From NCBI GenBank assembly GCA_964496435.1, contig CAZBZP010000005.1:101807-165806 (forward strand): a stretch of DNA of 64,000 nucleotides, written 5' to 3'. Shown here in pieces: positions 23,843-33,142 of the stretch (the stretch's first letter is position 1; each line of letters opens with the position of its first letter). The notes below the pieces were generated by a model. That model saw nothing but the letters and a program-made list of their open reading frames with translations. It was not told the origin of the DNA and did not search any database. The translations under genes and the position numbers were made by a program. The stretch comes from Berkiella sp964496435 (GTDB lineage: Bacteria; Pseudomonadota; Gammaproteobacteria; Berkiellales; Berkiellaceae).

Positions 23843-25270
23843 ATGAGACTTACACATAAGGGCGCTATTGTGTTAAGAGAAAGCGAAGCAACAAGGCAAA
23901 CAAACGATTCATTAACGGCAAAATTAAAATTGCCTCCCCATTCCTTGGATGCTGAGCAAGCCGTCTTAGGTGGTTTGATGCTCGATAACCGAGCCTGGGA
24001 TCAGATAGCCGACAAAATCCTCGAGAAACATTTTTATCGTAAAGATCACCAATTGATTTTTCGCGCGATGGCGAAGCTAATGGAAGAGAATAAACCATTA
24101 GACGTGATCACGGTTTCAGAGTGTTTACAAAAAATGGAATATCAAGAAGAGGTTGGTGGCTTAGCCTATCTTGGTGAATTAGCAAAAAATACGCCCAGTG
24201 CTGCCAATATTGGGGCTTATGCAGATATCGTTTATGAACGTTCAGTTTTACGTGAATTAATTGCGGTTGGTACAACCATTACCGAATCTGCTTTTGAACC
24301 CCAAGGAAGAGCCAGCGCTGAAATTTTAGATGAAGCAGAAAAAAAGGTATTTGATATCGCTGAAAAAGGGGTTCGTGGCACGGGTCCTGAAGCTATTCGC
24401 GGTATTGTGTCAAAAACCTTGGATAATATTGAGAAACGCTTTCACGATAATACGCCAGTTACAGGTATCGCGACGGGTTTCAGTGATTTAGATCGCATGA
24501 CCACAGGATTGCAGCCCGGTGATTTGGTGATTGTCGCAGGTCGTCCTTCGATGGGTAAAACTATTTTAGGGATGAATATTGCAGAGTACGCCGCCATCAA
24601 AAGCCAAAAATCAGTATTGGTTTTTAGTATGGAAATGCCAAACGAAGCACTTGCCCTTCGTATGCTTTCTTCCTTAGGTCGTATTGATCAAAATAAATTA
24701 CGTACCGGTAAATTAATGGAAGAGGATTGGACGCGTTTAACCTCTGCCGTGGGCCTTTTGGGTAATGCTAAACTTTACATCGATGAAACCCCTGCATTAA
24801 CACCCATAGAAATGCGTGCCAGAGCGCGCCGTGTGGCCAGAGAGAAAGATAAACTGGGTTTAATCGTGGTTGACTATTTGCAGCTGATGCGCGGTGGTAA
24901 TAACACGGAAAATAGAACGGCTGAAATTTCAGAGATCTCCCGCAGTTTGAAAGCCCTTGCCAAAGAAATGAATGTTCCCTTAATTGCACTTTCCCAGCTC
25001 AATCGAAGCTTAGAGCAAAGGCCTAATAAGCGCCCAGTGATGTCTGACTTGCGTGAATCCGGCGCTATTGAGCAGGACGCGGACTTAATTGCTTTTATTT
25101 ATCGAGACGAAGTCTATAATGAAGATAGCCCTGATAAAGGCACCGCAGAAATTATTATTGGTAAGCAACGTAATGGTCCCATTGGTACGGTACGCTTAAC
25201 ATTTATGGGCCAATACACCAGGTTTGATAATTTTATGACTGAACATGTAGCACCAACAATAGGACAATAA
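23843..25270 (+). CDS. dnaB: Replicative DNA helicase DnaB
   Basis: 475 residues. The N-terminal DnaB domain shows P-H-S-L-D-A-E-Q-A-V-L-G-G-L-M. The RecA-like C-domain has Walker A G-R-P-S-M-G-K-T, Walker B L-I-V-V-D-Y-L-Q-L-M, and the family block S-R-S-L-K-A-L-A-K-E followed by Q-L-N-R-S-L-E-Q-R. It unwinds DNA at the replication fork. The N-terminal 20 residues are poorly conserved in the family, so GTG near 23870 is an alternative start to ATG 23843. alr follows after two bases. Confidence 0.96.
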   Translation: MRLTHKGAIVLRESEATRQTNDSLTAKLKLPPHSLDAEQAVLGGLMLDNRAWDQIADKILEKHFYRKDHQLIFRAMAKLMEENKPLDVITVSECLQKMEYQEEVGGLAYLGELAKNTPSAANIGAYADIVYERSVLRELIAVGTTITESAFEPQGRASAEILDEAEKKVFDIAEKGVRGTGPEAIRGIVSKTLDNIEKRFHDNTPVTGIATGFSDLDRMTTGLQPGDLVIVAGRPSMGKTILGMNIAEYAAIKSQKSVLVFSMEMPNEALALRMLSSLGRIDQNKLRTGKLMEEDWTRLTSAVGLLGNAKLYIDETPALTPIEMRARARRVAREKDKLGLIVVDYLQLMRGGNNTENRTAEISEISRSLKALAKEMNVPLIALSQLNRSLEQRPNKRPVMSDLRESGAIEQDADLIAFIYRDEVYNEDSPDKGTAEIIIGKQRNGPIGTVRLTFMGQYTRFDNFMTEHVAPTIGQ

Positions 25271-25272
25271 AC

Positions 25273-26358
25273 ATGGGTCGGTATGTGCTAGCTGAAGTTT
25301 CTCAAAGTGCATTGCGGCATAATTTGCAGCAAGTGCGTAAGTTTGCACCCCATTCAAAAATTATTGCTATGGTTAAAGCCAATGCTTATGGGCATGGATT
25401 AACGAAGGTCGCCAAAACTTTGCAAGACAGTGACGCTTTAGGGGTTGCTTGCATTGATGAGGCGCTTAAAATTCGCCAAGCAGGCATTCATACCGATATC
25501 GTGTTAATGGAAGGTTGTTTTGGGGCGGATGAATTACCGCTTGTGCAAACACATTCTTTAACCTTGGTGGTCCATCATTGGGAGCAAATTCAAGCTTTAC
25601 AACATTACCAAGCTCAGCACGACAAAAAATTTAAAGTATGGCTTAAAATTAATACCGGCATGAATCGACTTGGCTTTGCTGTGCAGGAGTTTGAAGAAGC
25701 TTGGCGCGTTTTAGTTAATATCCCCCAGGTTGAATTACTCGGGTTTATGTCGCATTTTGCGCAGGCCGATAATACCCAAGATCCTTTAACACAATCCCAA
25801 TTTGAGAAATTTAAACAAACAGTGGGCACACGCCCTGGCATGCATTGCGTTGCCAATTCAGCGGCCATCTTATCTTGGCCACAAACCCATGTGGATTGGG
25901 TTCGTCCTGGATTAATGCTTTATGGCGCTTCGCCTTTTGCAGATAAAGTTGGCTGCGATTTTAACCTTGTGCCTGCAATGACATTGTATTCAGAGATTAT
26001 TGCTATTCGCGATATCGAGAAAGGGGACAAAGTGGGTTATGGTGGCACATGGGAAAACCTGCAACCCAAAAGCAAAATAGGTATTGTTGCTATCGGTTAT
26101 GGTGATGGTTATCCATGGCATGCTAAAAATGGTACACCCGTGCTAGTCAATGGAAAACGCGTTTCAACCGTAGGACGTGTTTCAATGGATATGTTAGCGG
26201 TAGATCTCTCGCAGCTTAAAGATGTTGCCGTGGGTGCCAAAGTCACGCTTTGGGGTAAAGATTTACCTATCGAAGAAGTAGCTCGACATGCTGGCACGAT
26301 TCCTTATGAGCTTTTCTGTCGCTTTACAGAGCGCGTGCATGTCGAGGTAATTGGTTAA
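25273..26358 (+). CDS. alr: Alanine racemase
   Basis: 361 residues, type III PLP fold. The PLP lysine is in M-V-K-A-N-A-Y-G-H-G, M-N-R-L-G-F is the conserved barrel segment, and the second catalytic tyrosine falls in the region V-G-Y-G-G-T-W. G-Y-G-D-G-Y-P-W is also present. Alr converts L- to D-alanine for peptidoglycan. It begins two bases after dnaB, the conserved pair, and abuts the convergent hypothetical gene with no gap. Confidence 0.96.
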   Translation: MGRYVLAEVSQSALRHNLQQVRKFAPHSKIIAMVKANAYGHGLTKVAKTLQDSDALGVACIDEALKIRQAGIHTDIVLMEGCFGADELPLVQTHSLTLVVHHWEQIQALQHYQAQHDKKFKVWLKINTGMNRLGFAVQEFEEAWRVLVNIPQVELLGFMSHFAQADNTQDPLTQSQFEKFKQTVGTRPGMHCVANSAAILSWPQTHVDWVRPGLMLYGASPFADKVGCDFNLVPAMTLYSEIIAIRDIEKGDKVGYGGTWENLQPKSKIGIVAIGYGDGYPWHAKNGTPVLVNGKRVSTVGRVSMDMLAVDLSQLKDVAVGAKVTLWGKDLPIEEVARHAGTIPYELFCRFTERVHVEVIG

Positions 26359-27213
26359 TTAATAACCCAGCTTGGTCTGTTTTCCTGCTTCTTCCTTTGG
26401 TGCTTGAGAAGTTGTTGTTCCTCTAAAAGAAGGCATTTTCTGCCAAGCCCAGCTTAATAAATTTCCAACACTTTCGACGATTTCATCTGGTGTCATGGTT
26501 GCAAGCGAGCCTTTATATTTTTCTAACTTATCAGCTTCAATATCAGGGTTCCACATTAATTCAGCAAAGTCTAAAGCTGTTTCACACACTTTTGTATCTA
26601 TAGAGAAATTGCCTAACTGCTTTAAAGGTTGGGCGGCATAGTTGACTAATAATTGGGTTAGGATCATACAGGGGATCAGCGTACGTAAATCTGCTTTAAC
26701 ATAATCAGGCATGAGAGCATAAAATTGTTCTCGATGCTGGGGAACAGCTAAATTGAGAAGTGTTACCATTTTTGCGCCATGCTTACCAACAGCTTTGGTG
26801 CCAATCATAGACCCAATAGCATTGATAACGGCTGTTTGAGCTAATGTTTTGCCCCCTTCTAATGCCGTATGTAAAAGCATCAAATTAGGCGCATAATACA
26901 TTGCTGATAGGCATAAACCTGCGTGTAATGCTTTTTTCACATTTGGATGTAAAATCTTATCTTGTTTTGCCAACACATGCGCTGCGATAGTTTCAACAAC
27001 GGGTGTTTGTGCATGTAAAATAACTTGAAGTTGCTCATCCTTTAATGCATCAAGGATAGGATGATTGCCGGGGTATACAGTACGAATATGGATTAACTTG
27101 TCCAAGTCATCATTATCTTTAGCTAAAATCTCATCACTTTGAAGCGTTTTGATAAATCGTTTAAGTTCATCAACCTGTTCAGGCGATGCGGATTGATAAA
27201 GAAAATCAAGCAT
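26359..27213 (-). CDS. Hypothetical protein, helical with hydrophobic segments
   Basis: 284 residues; I do not recognise the family. The first 80 residues are polar and helical (E-Q-V-D-E-L-K-R-F-I-K-T-L). The middle (about 95-150 and 175-205) contains moderately hydrophobic helices (A-M-Y-Y-A-P-N-L-M-L-L-H, L-I-P-C-M-I-L-T-Q-L-L-V-N-Y) that could touch a membrane. The C-terminus is polar, Lys/Gln-rich. No signal peptide. The stop abuts that of alr. Secreted host-interacting proteins of such composition are common in the Legionellales, but there is no direct evidence here. Confidence 0.6.
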   Translation of the reverse strand: MLDFLYQSASPEQVDELKRFIKTLQSDEILAKDNDDLDKLIHIRTVYPGNHPILDALKDEQLQVILHAQTPVVETIAAHVLAKQDKILHPNVKKALHAGLCLSAMYYAPNLMLLHTALEGGKTLAQTAVINAIGSMIGTKAVGKHGAKMVTLLNLAVPQHREQFYALMPDYVKADLRTLIPCMILTQLLVNYAAQPLKQLGNFSIDTKVCETALDFAELMWNPDIEADKLEKYKGSLATMTPDEIVESVGNLLSWAWQKMPSFRGTTTSQAPKEEAGKQTKLGY

Positions 27214-27349
27214 AAAAGGTACCCCTACTCAGTTTCACCTTATTCTACAAATAAAAATAAGTTGAATAACTTTACCTAGGGAAGCACTAATATGCATGCC
27301 ATTTAAGATAAATGATGAGCAAAGGGGGATAGATGGAGATAAGCAAAGC

Positions 27350-27371
27350 GCTTGTGTGTAACCACACAAGC
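27350..27371 (-). terminator. Hairpin after ppa
   Basis: GCTTGTGTG (27350-27358) pairs with CACACAAGC (27363-27371) around a 4-base loop, 29 bases past the ppa stop on the minus strand. The T-tract is weak. Confidence 0.55.
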
Positions 27372-27399
27372 TTTCATGTGAAAAGGTTGATATCAGGTA

Positions 27400-27942
27400 T
27401 TATGAGACTTTATTGCTATTAAGATAACGTGCTGCACTTTCCTCAATTTCCTTTTTAGCAGCAGCAGCATCGCGCCAGCCATCAAGTTTAACCCATTTTC
27501 CTTCTTCTAAATCTTTGTAATGGGTAAAGAAGTGTGCGATTTGTTGTAGGAGAGATGCAGGCAGATCTTCAAGCTTGTGAACCTTTTCATAAAGGCCGGT
27601 TAATTTACTGACAGGCACAGCCAGGATCTTTTTGTCTTCTCCTGCCTCATCAGTCATGGCTAACATACCAATAGGTCGGCAGCTGATAACGCAGCCACGA
27701 TTAACAGGTATAGGTGTTATGACCAACACATCCACCGGATCGCCATCATCTGACAAAGTTTCGGGGATATACCCATAATCACAGGGGTAATGCATACTGG
27801 TACTTAAAAAACGATCAACAAACAAAGCACCTGTATGTTTATCAACTTCATATTTGATTGGTTCACTGTGTGCTGGGATTTCGATGATGACATGGATTTC
27901 ATCTGGCACATTATGCCCTGCACTGATACGCCCTAAGCCCAT
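27400..27942 (-). CDS. ppa: Inorganic pyrophosphatase
   Basis: 180 residues of the soluble family I type. Key parts: E-I-P-A-H-S-E-P-I-K-Y-E-V-D-K, H-Y-P-C-D-Y-G-Y-I-P and the metal-binding D-D-G-D-P-V-D-V-L-V signature, then a K-W-V-K-L-D-G-W segment. It hydrolyses pyrophosphate and so pulls biosynthetic reactions forward. TAGGAATAAA precedes the ATG. A hairpin follows the stop. Confidence 0.97.
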   Translation of the reverse strand: MGLGRISAGHNVPDEIHVIIEIPAHSEPIKYEVDKHTGALFVDRFLSTSMHYPCDYGYIPETLSDDGDPVDVLVITPIPVNRGCVISCRPIGMLAMTDEAGEDKKILAVPVSKLTGLYEKVHKLEDLPASLLQQIAHFFTHYKDLEEGKWVKLDGWRDAAAAKKEIEESAARYLNSNKVS

Positions 27943-28083
27943 CTCATTTTATTCCTATGTTATTTAAGCGACATTTTATTTTAATCAGTATAGCGCTTTT
28001 TAGCGCTAAAAAAGAGTGCCACACTACCATATACATGTTTGGAAATATAGTTATTGGGTTTAATTAAAATAAGGATAATAAAA

Positions 28084-28773
28084 ATGGCAAATACCATCTT
28101 AATAACCGGTGCCAATCGTGGCCTTGGTTTAGAATTCACCAAGCAATATGCAGCACAAGGATGGCAGGTTTTGGCTTGCTGCAGAGATCTACAAGATGCA
28201 GCAGATCTTAACAAATTAAGTGCACAATTTCCCCAAATCAAATGCTATCAAGTGGACGTGACAGATGAAGCCAGCATTCAAGCGCTGCAAAAAACCATCA
28301 GCATGCCCATTGATATATTATTGAACAATGCAGGATTCTTGGAGCAAGATGAATTAGGGGACTTATCAAGCGATATCATGATGAAAACCTTTTTAATTAA
28401 TGCGGTTGGCCCCATAAAAATGTTGGAAGCATTTAAAGGGCATGTTGCAAAGAGTGAAATAAAATTGATAGCCTCGCTTTCAAGCAGTATGGGCAGCATC
28501 AGTGAAAATACCAGCGGTGGTTACTATAGTTATCGTGCGAGTAAATCAGCCTTGAATATGTTCATGAAAAGCGCGGCGATTGATGTAGCCGGGAATAAAA
28601 TTAAAGTGCTTTTACTGCACCCAGGTTGGGTGAAAACTCGCATGGGCGGCAACAGTGCTTCGCTAGAAGCAGTAGACAGTGTAACCGGCATGCGTAAAGT
28701 GATTGCAAACTACAATCCCAAAATCGGTGAAGCGCAGTTTATTCGTTATAATGGTGAAATTGTCGCTTGGTAA
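28084..28773 (+). CDS. SDR family oxidoreductase
   Basis: 229 residues. The classic short-chain dehydrogenase layout is visible: T-G-A-N-R-G-L-G (5-13), N-N-A-G, S-S-S-M-G-S-I active-site serine region, and catalytic Y-R-A-S-K (about 148-152). H-P-G-W-V-K-T-R-M-G follows. It resembles the C-factor (CsgA)-like SDRs. Start ATG 28084 has AAGGATA upstream; the reading from 28054 adds ten unlikely residues. The gene stands alone, ending at a bidirectional hairpin shared with trhO. Confidence 0.85.
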   Translation: MANTILITGANRGLGLEFTKQYAAQGWQVLACCRDLQDAADLNKLSAQFPQIKCYQVDVTDEASIQALQKTISMPIDILLNNAGFLEQDELGDLSSDIMMKTFLINAVGPIKMLEAFKGHVAKSEIKLIASLSSSMGSISENTSGGYYSYRASKSALNMFMKSAAIDVAGNKIKVLLLHPGWVKTRMGGNSASLEAVDSVTGMRKVIANYNPKIGEAQFIRYNGEIVAW

Positions 28774-28779
28774 CAACAT

Positions 28780-28819
28780 CGTCTTTACGCCCAGGCACAA
28801 GCCTGGGCAAATGAAGACG
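28780..28819. terminator. Hairpin between convergent SDR gene and trhO
   Basis: GCCCAGGC (28789-28796) and GCCTGGGC (28801-28808) form a strong inner stem, extended by CGTCTT (28780-28785) and AAGACG (28814-28819). It probably acts for both genes; there is no clear T-tract. Confidence 0.6.
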
Positions 28820-28828
28820 GGCACTTGA

Positions 28829-29647
28829 TCAAATTGACTCGGCTACATAACAGTTGGGACAGTATTTGCCCTCAAGATAATGCGGGGATTTTTGGTTTTC
28901 TTCACTGACAGGATGGCGACAACCATGGCATTGCACCGTCTTGGTTTCATTTAAATGTTCATCCACGGCCATGCGTTTATCAAAAACAAAGCATTCACCT
29001 TTAAAATGCGAGTCGGCAAATTCTTCTAGGTATTTTAAAATGCCCCCTTCTAATTGGAAAACATTTTTGAAACCCTGGGAAATTAAGAAAGGTGCTGCTT
29101 TTTCACATCGGATGCCACCTGTACAATAAGTTACAATCGTTTTATCTTTGATGGCAGCTAAGTTATCGCATGCTTTGGGAAATGAACGAAAATCTTTGAT
29201 GTTTAAATCGATGGCCTTATCAAATTTACCCAAGGTGACTTCATAATCATTGCGGGTATCTAAGACAACGATATCTTTATTTTCATCCAACCATTGCTGG
29301 AATTGTTGGGGGCTAACATAAGGTGCTTGTTGTTCAACAACATCAAGTGCTTCAACACCCATTGTAACGATTTCTTTTTTAATTTTAACGCGCATGTGTT
29401 TAAAAGGGGCGTTTTGGGAGACACTTTCTTTAAAGGTTATCCCTGAAAAACCGATTGTTGGCAGAAATTGATAAAAGCCATCAATCTCTTTTCTGCTGCC
29501 ACTGAGAAAAGCATTTATTCCTTCATGAGCAAGTAAAATAGTGCCTTTAAGCGCATTTTGCTGGCAATAATCTTTTAACTGGCTTTGTATCACTTCTAAG
29601 TTGGTTAAATTTGTAAATTTGTAACCGCTGATATTAATTAATGACAT
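28829..29647 (-). CDS. trhO: tRNA uridine(34) hydroxylase (rhodanese-family TrhO/YceA)
   Basis: 272 residues. An N-terminal acylphosphatase-like domain with K-G-T-I-L-L-A-H-E-G-I-N precedes a rhodanese domain: V-L-D-T-R-N-D-Y-E, and the active loop Y-C-T-G-G-I-R-C-E-K-A. The C-terminus has a C-x2-C...C-x2-C cluster (C-H-G-C ... C-P-N-C), likely zinc-binding. TrhO hydroxylates U34 of tRNAs in the O2-dependent route to cmo5U/mo5U. Start ATG 29647 follows an AAGAAAAGAAG ribosome-binding region; the reading from 29680 adds 11 residues without support. Confidence 0.93.
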   Translation of the reverse strand: MSLINISGYKFTNLTNLEVIQSQLKDYCQQNALKGTILLAHEGINAFLSGSRKEIDGFYQFLPTIGFSGITFKESVSQNAPFKHMRVKIKKEIVTMGVEALDVVEQQAPYVSPQQFQQWLDENKDIVVLDTRNDYEVTLGKFDKAIDLNIKDFRSFPKACDNLAAIKDKTIVTYCTGGIRCEKAAPFLISQGFKNVFQLEGGILKYLEEFADSHFKGECFVFDKRMAVDEHLNETKTVQCHGCRHPVSEENQKSPHYLEGKYCPNCYVAESI

Positions 29648-29807
29648 CTTCTTTTCTTTTCCCAATGATGAGGGCTGCAATGTACCACAACCTGTCTTGG
29701 GTGGTGAATCCCTACGCTATTTTCTGGCGAGGACTTAGGAATATAGCTGTAGTTTTAGGCCAAATCACTGCATTACACTTTAAGATTACGGAATAAAGGA
29801 GTTAAGC

Positions 29808-30344
29808 ATGCTAAGCAAAAACTTAAAAAAAGGGATAGCACTGACATGTCTTTTAGCATGTCATGCAGTGTTTGCTGAGATAACCGTGGATGTGTATCAA
29901 TTAAATACAGACAGTGCGAAAAAGGGTATTGGTGAAAAAATAGGCACAGTGATTTTCAAAGACAATGACAAAGGCTTAGAAATCAAAACAGATTTAAAAA
30001 ATCTTAGCCCTGGTGCACATGGCTTTCATATCCATGAATTCTCCCATTGTGAAGGCGCAGAAAAAGAGGGGAAATTTGTTGCAGGCGCATCTGCAGGCTC
30101 CCATCTTGATCCACAACATACTGGCCATCATTTAGGCCCTGAAGGACATGGTCATTTAGGCGATTTACCTTTTATCACTGCCAATGATAAAGGGGAAGCG
30201 AAAGAAACCCTCTATGCTAAACGTTTAAAATTATCAGATGTCAAAGGACATTCGGTTATGATTCATAAGGGCGCTGATAATTATTCAGACGAACCGCCGA
30301 TGGGTGGGGGTGGGGACAGAATCGCGTGTGGCATTATAAAATAA
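29808..30344 (+). CDS. sodC: Periplasmic Cu/Zn superoxide dismutase
   Basis: 178 residues with a signal peptide (1-23, ending A-V-F-A). The metal ligands are visible: H-G-F-H-I-H-E (copper), G-S-H-L-D-P and H-H-L-G-P-E-G-H-G-H-L-G-D-L (bridging and zinc), and S-V-M-I-H-K-G-A-D-N. The C-terminal G-D-R-I-A-C-G closes the conserved disulfide with the earlier Cys. It removes superoxide outside the cytoplasm, useful against phagocyte bursts. AAAGGAG precedes the ATG. A hairpin belonging to a dispersed repeat (30371-30394) follows and may terminate transcription. Confidence 0.96.
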   Translation: MLSKNLKKGIALTCLLACHAVFAEITVDVYQLNTDSAKKGIGEKIGTVIFKDNDKGLEIKTDLKNLSPGAHGFHIHEFSHCEGAEKEGKFVAGASAGSHLDPQHTGHHLGPEGHGHLGDLPFITANDKGEAKETLYAKRLKLSDVKGHSVMIHKGADNYSDEPPMGGGGDRIACGIIK

Positions 30345-30360
30345 TGCTCTTTCTAGCTTA

Positions 30361-30505
30361 AACTTATGTCCGCCTACACCTGAAGGCGTAGGCGTGACAA
30401 GCTATATAAAAATAATCTACCATGCCTGGGGCTTCATTCGTTTGGCGCCTCGCCTAAAATGCAATCTGGTTCGAGCACATGTTTCCCCATATGCTCCGCA
30501 ATAAT
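30361..30505 (-). repeat. Dispersed repeat, copy B
   Basis: Read on the minus strand, 30425-30454 matches copy A in 24 of 30 positions. The similarity continues to the hairpin TACGCC/GGCGTA at 30371-30394, giving about 90 bases alignable with copy A. The other end (GTTTCCCCATA at 30481-30491) is shared with copy D. Confidence 0.6.
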
Positions 30506-30528
30506 TCACAGCTAATTCAACGCTAATT

Positions 30529-31164
30529 TTATCTCTTGCGACAGAGTAGGATCCCATCTCTCACGCTCAACATGACGGTATCAACACGTTCATCTTGATT
30601 TGCCATTTTGTTTAATTTATCTATAGCACGGCCTTGATTATCTTGCGGATTGACGACTTCGCCTGCCCATAATGCATTATCAACAACGAGTAAGCCACCG
30701 ACGCGTAATTTGGGGATCAGCTTTTCGTAATATGAGGGATAATTGCCTTTATCAGCATCAATGAAGATAAAATCAAACTCTTCATGCAGTGAATCGATGG
30801 TGGAGAGTGCTTCACCTAGGCGAATTTCAATTTTGTGACCGTGAGGGCTTTTATCAAAATAACTTTGTGCAAAAGCAGCATGCTGTTCTTTAAGCTCACA
30901 GGTGATTAATTTGCCATCCACGGGCAGCGCTTGGGCAATATGCAATGCAGAGTAACCTGTAAAAGTTCCCAACTCTAAGCATTTTTTGGCGCCCGATATT
31001 TTAACCAACATCTGAAGAAGTGTGCCCTCAATGGGGCCGGTTAGCATATTTGCCATCCCTATTTGGGTGGCCGTTTCCCTGCGTAAATTCTCAAGTAAAG
31101 GGGATTCCTTGCTTGAAACAGATAAGATGTAGTCTTCTAAGGCTTTGTTAAGAAAAGTGTTCAT
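30529..31164 (-). CDS. O-methyltransferase (CCoAOMT-like, family 3)
   Basis: 211 residues. Motif I is C-L-E-L-G-T-F-T-G-Y-S-A-L (about 62-74). Then I-T-C-E-L-K, F-I-F-I-D-A-D-K-G-N-Y-P-S-Y-Y (metal-binding D-A-D-K), and V-V-D-N-A-L-W-A-G-E-V. This is the cation-dependent catechol/caffeoyl-CoA O-methyltransferase family; bacterial substrates are varied. GGGAGAT stands upstream of the ATG. It is divergent from pcnB, and a 15-base palindrome lies in the shared promoter region. Confidence 0.9.
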   Translation of the reverse strand: MNTFLNKALEDYILSVSSKESPLLENLRRETATQIGMANMLTGPIEGTLLQMLVKISGAKKCLELGTFTGYSALHIAQALPVDGKLITCELKEQHAAFAQSYFDKSPHGHKIEIRLGEALSTIDSLHEEFDFIFIDADKGNYPSYYEKLIPKLRVGGLLVVDNALWAGEVVNPQDNQGRAIDKLNKMANQDERVDTVMLSVRDGILLCRKR

Positions 31165-31187
31165 GATATCTCCCGTAGGGTTGTGAT

Positions 31188-31214
31188 ATTATACGGGCCT
31201 TGAGTTTAACTCAA
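31188..31214 (-). promoter_or_regulatory. Promoter with palindromic operator between the O-methyltransferase gene and pcnB
   Basis: On the minus strand a TATAAT (31188-31193) lies upstream of the methyltransferase gene. TTGAGTTTAACTCAA (31200-31214), a perfect palindrome around a central T, falls where the spacer would be. A repressor site is plausible. Confidence 0.4.
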
Positions 31215-31254
31215 AGATTAATTGGTGAAGATACACAATGAGGTATACCCCTAC

Positions 31255-32640
31255 ATGATTAGGGCTTTTCTAAAAAAAGTTGGTCTGCTTTCAAGAAAAA
31301 GCGAGAAGGCCGATCCCAGACTTCCCAACCAAACACCATTGATTATTCCTCGTAAGCAACATGGGATCTCCCGAAAAGATATTAGCGAGAATGCTTTGAA
31401 AGTGCTCTATCGCCTGAACAAGCATGGCTATGGTGCTTATCTGGTGGGTGGGGGTGTGCGCGATCTTTTGTTGGGGCTTCATCCAAAAGATTTTGATGTG
31501 GCAACAGATGCCACCCCAGATGAAGTGCGACGCATTTTCCGCAATTGTCGTTTGATTGGTCGCCGTTTTCGTCTTGCCCATGTCTATTTTGGGCACGATA
31601 TTATTGAAGTAGCCACTTTTCGAGGCCAGGTTGATACTGTCACCGAAGATATAGCGCATTCGGATCATGGCATGATTTTACGAGACAATGTCTATGGCAC
31701 GATGAAAGAAGATATTTGGCGCCGAGATTTCACCATTAATGCGCTCTATTACAATATTAAAGATTTCTCTGTTGTTGATTACGCAAATGGCTATGCTGAT
31801 CTCAACGCAAAAAAATTGCGCATGATAGGCAATCCTACCGATAGGTATCGCGAAGATCCTGTGCGAATGCTAAGAGCGATACGTTTTGCTTGTAAAATTG
31901 GTTTTGAGATCCCAAAAGAGCTTTCAGTGCCAATGCAAGAGCTCAAAGATTTACTCAATCATGTTTCTTCAGCCAGACTCTTTGAAGAAATGATGAAAAT
32001 GTTTCATTCAGGCAGTGCTAAAGCCGCTTATGAGAAATTAAGGGAACATGGCTTATTTGAAGTGCTATTTCCTTTAACAAACGATGTGCTAAAACAAAAT
32101 ACTTATCCTACGCATGCATTACTAACGCGTGTATTTGAAAACACGGATAAGCGCATTCAAGAGCACAAAACAGTGACGCCTGCTTTTATCATTGCAGCAT
32201 TATTGTGGCATCCCATTTGTATACGTGCGCAATCTTTAATTGATGAGCAAGAGTTGGGTGTTTATCCCGCACGCATGGCGGCGATAGAAGAAATACTCAA
32301 AGAACAAATTACTAAGCTCAGTATACCTAAGCGCTTAGTGCAAGGTGCGAGGGAAATTTGGTTATTGCAAATGCGTTTAGCCAAACGACAAGGTAAACGC
32401 GCTTTTGAAATGATGGGCGAACCTCGTTTTCGTGCCGCATTTGATTTTCTTGAAGTACGTGCGCAATGTGGTGAACCTGTCAAAGAACTTGTCGAATGGT
32501 GGCAAACATTTATGGATGCCGATAATCCAACCAGACAAACCATGTTGAAAGCGCTGGGCGGACCCAAAAAGGGACGAAGACGAACCCGTAAGAAGCGTGT
32601 TAAAACTTCAAATGAGACACCCAATGCAGACAACCCCTAA
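31255..32640 (+). CDS. pcnB: Poly(A) polymerase I
   Basis: 461 residues of the class II nucleotidyltransferase fold. Y-L-V-G-G-G-V-R-D-L-L-L-G and D-F-D-V-A-T-D-A-T-P carry the catalytic aspartates; R-R-D-F-T-I-N-A-L-Y-Y-N is the next motif. The Lys/Arg-rich tail (K-K-G-R-R-R-T-R-K-K-R) and the neighbour folK identify PcnB rather than the CCA-adding enzyme. It adds poly(A) tails that promote RNA decay. Start ATG 31255 has GAGG upstream; GTG 31225 is an alternative adding ten residues. Its 3' end overlaps folK. Confidence 0.93.
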   Translation: MIRAFLKKVGLLSRKSEKADPRLPNQTPLIIPRKQHGISRKDISENALKVLYRLNKHGYGAYLVGGGVRDLLLGLHPKDFDVATDATPDEVRRIFRNCRLIGRRFRLAHVYFGHDIIEVATFRGQVDTVTEDIAHSDHGMILRDNVYGTMKEDIWRRDFTINALYYNIKDFSVVDYANGYADLNAKKLRMIGNPTDRYREDPVRMLRAIRFACKIGFEIPKELSVPMQELKDLLNHVSSARLFEEMMKMFHSGSAKAAYEKLREHGLFEVLFPLTNDVLKQNTYPTHALLTRVFENTDKRIQEHKTVTPAFIIAALLWHPICIRAQSLIDEQELGVYPARMAAIEEILKEQITKLSIPKRLVQGAREIWLLQMRLAKRQGKRAFEMMGEPRFRAAFDFLEVRAQCGEPVKELVEWWQTFMDADNPTRQTMLKALGGPKKGRRRTRKKRVKTSNETPNADNP

Positions 32641-33142
32641 TCTTGTAGAAGTATTTATTGGTTTAGGCTCGAACCTCAATACACCTATCAAACAAATCAT
32701 TGATGGGATTAAGGCAATAGGAAATCTAAAAGGGACAACGCTTTGCCAGCTCTCTTCGCTTTATCAAACAAAGCCATGGGGTGTTTTAGAGCAACCTGAT
32801 TTTATAAATGTGGTCATTAAAATCAGCACTACCCTTGGCGCACATGATTTGCTGCGTGAGTTATTGCAAATTGAGTTAAATCAAGGGCGTGTTCGTACAG
32901 AAAAAAATGGGCCGCGTACACTCGATTGCGATATTTTACTTTTTGGCCAAGAAGCTATTAACACAGACGTCTTAACAATACCGCATCCTGGTATGTTATC
33001 ACGGGCAACAGTGCTGGTGCCTTTAGCTGAAATTGCACCCGAATTAAACATTCCCTTCGCAGGTCCAATAGAGCAATATTTAAAAAAATGTGACTGCACG
33101 GGTGTTACAAAATTATTGAAAGAGGAATTGATTGAATCATGA
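32624..33142 (+). CDS. folK: 2-amino-4-hydroxy-6-hydroxymethyldihydropteridine pyrophosphokinase
   Basis: 172 residues. F-I-G-L-G-S-N-L begins the domain; Q-P-D-F-I-N-V-V and R-T-L-D-C-D-I-L-L-F carry the magnesium aspartates; I-P-H-P-G-M-L-S-R-A-T-V-L-V-P-L-A-E-I is the family's second signature. It phosphorylates the pterin in folate synthesis. ATG 32624 lies inside the end of pcnB, giving a 17-base overlap; the same order pcnB-folK occurs in E. coli. Its stop overlaps the pgi start by four bases. Confidence 0.94.
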   Translation: MQTTPNLVEVFIGLGSNLNTPIKQIIDGIKAIGNLKGTTLCQLSSLYQTKPWGVLEQPDFINVVIKISTTLGAHDLLRELLQIELNQGRVRTEKNGPRTLDCDILLFGQEAINTDVLTIPHPGMLSRATVLVPLAEIAPELNIPFAGPIEQYLKKCDCTGVTKLLKEELIES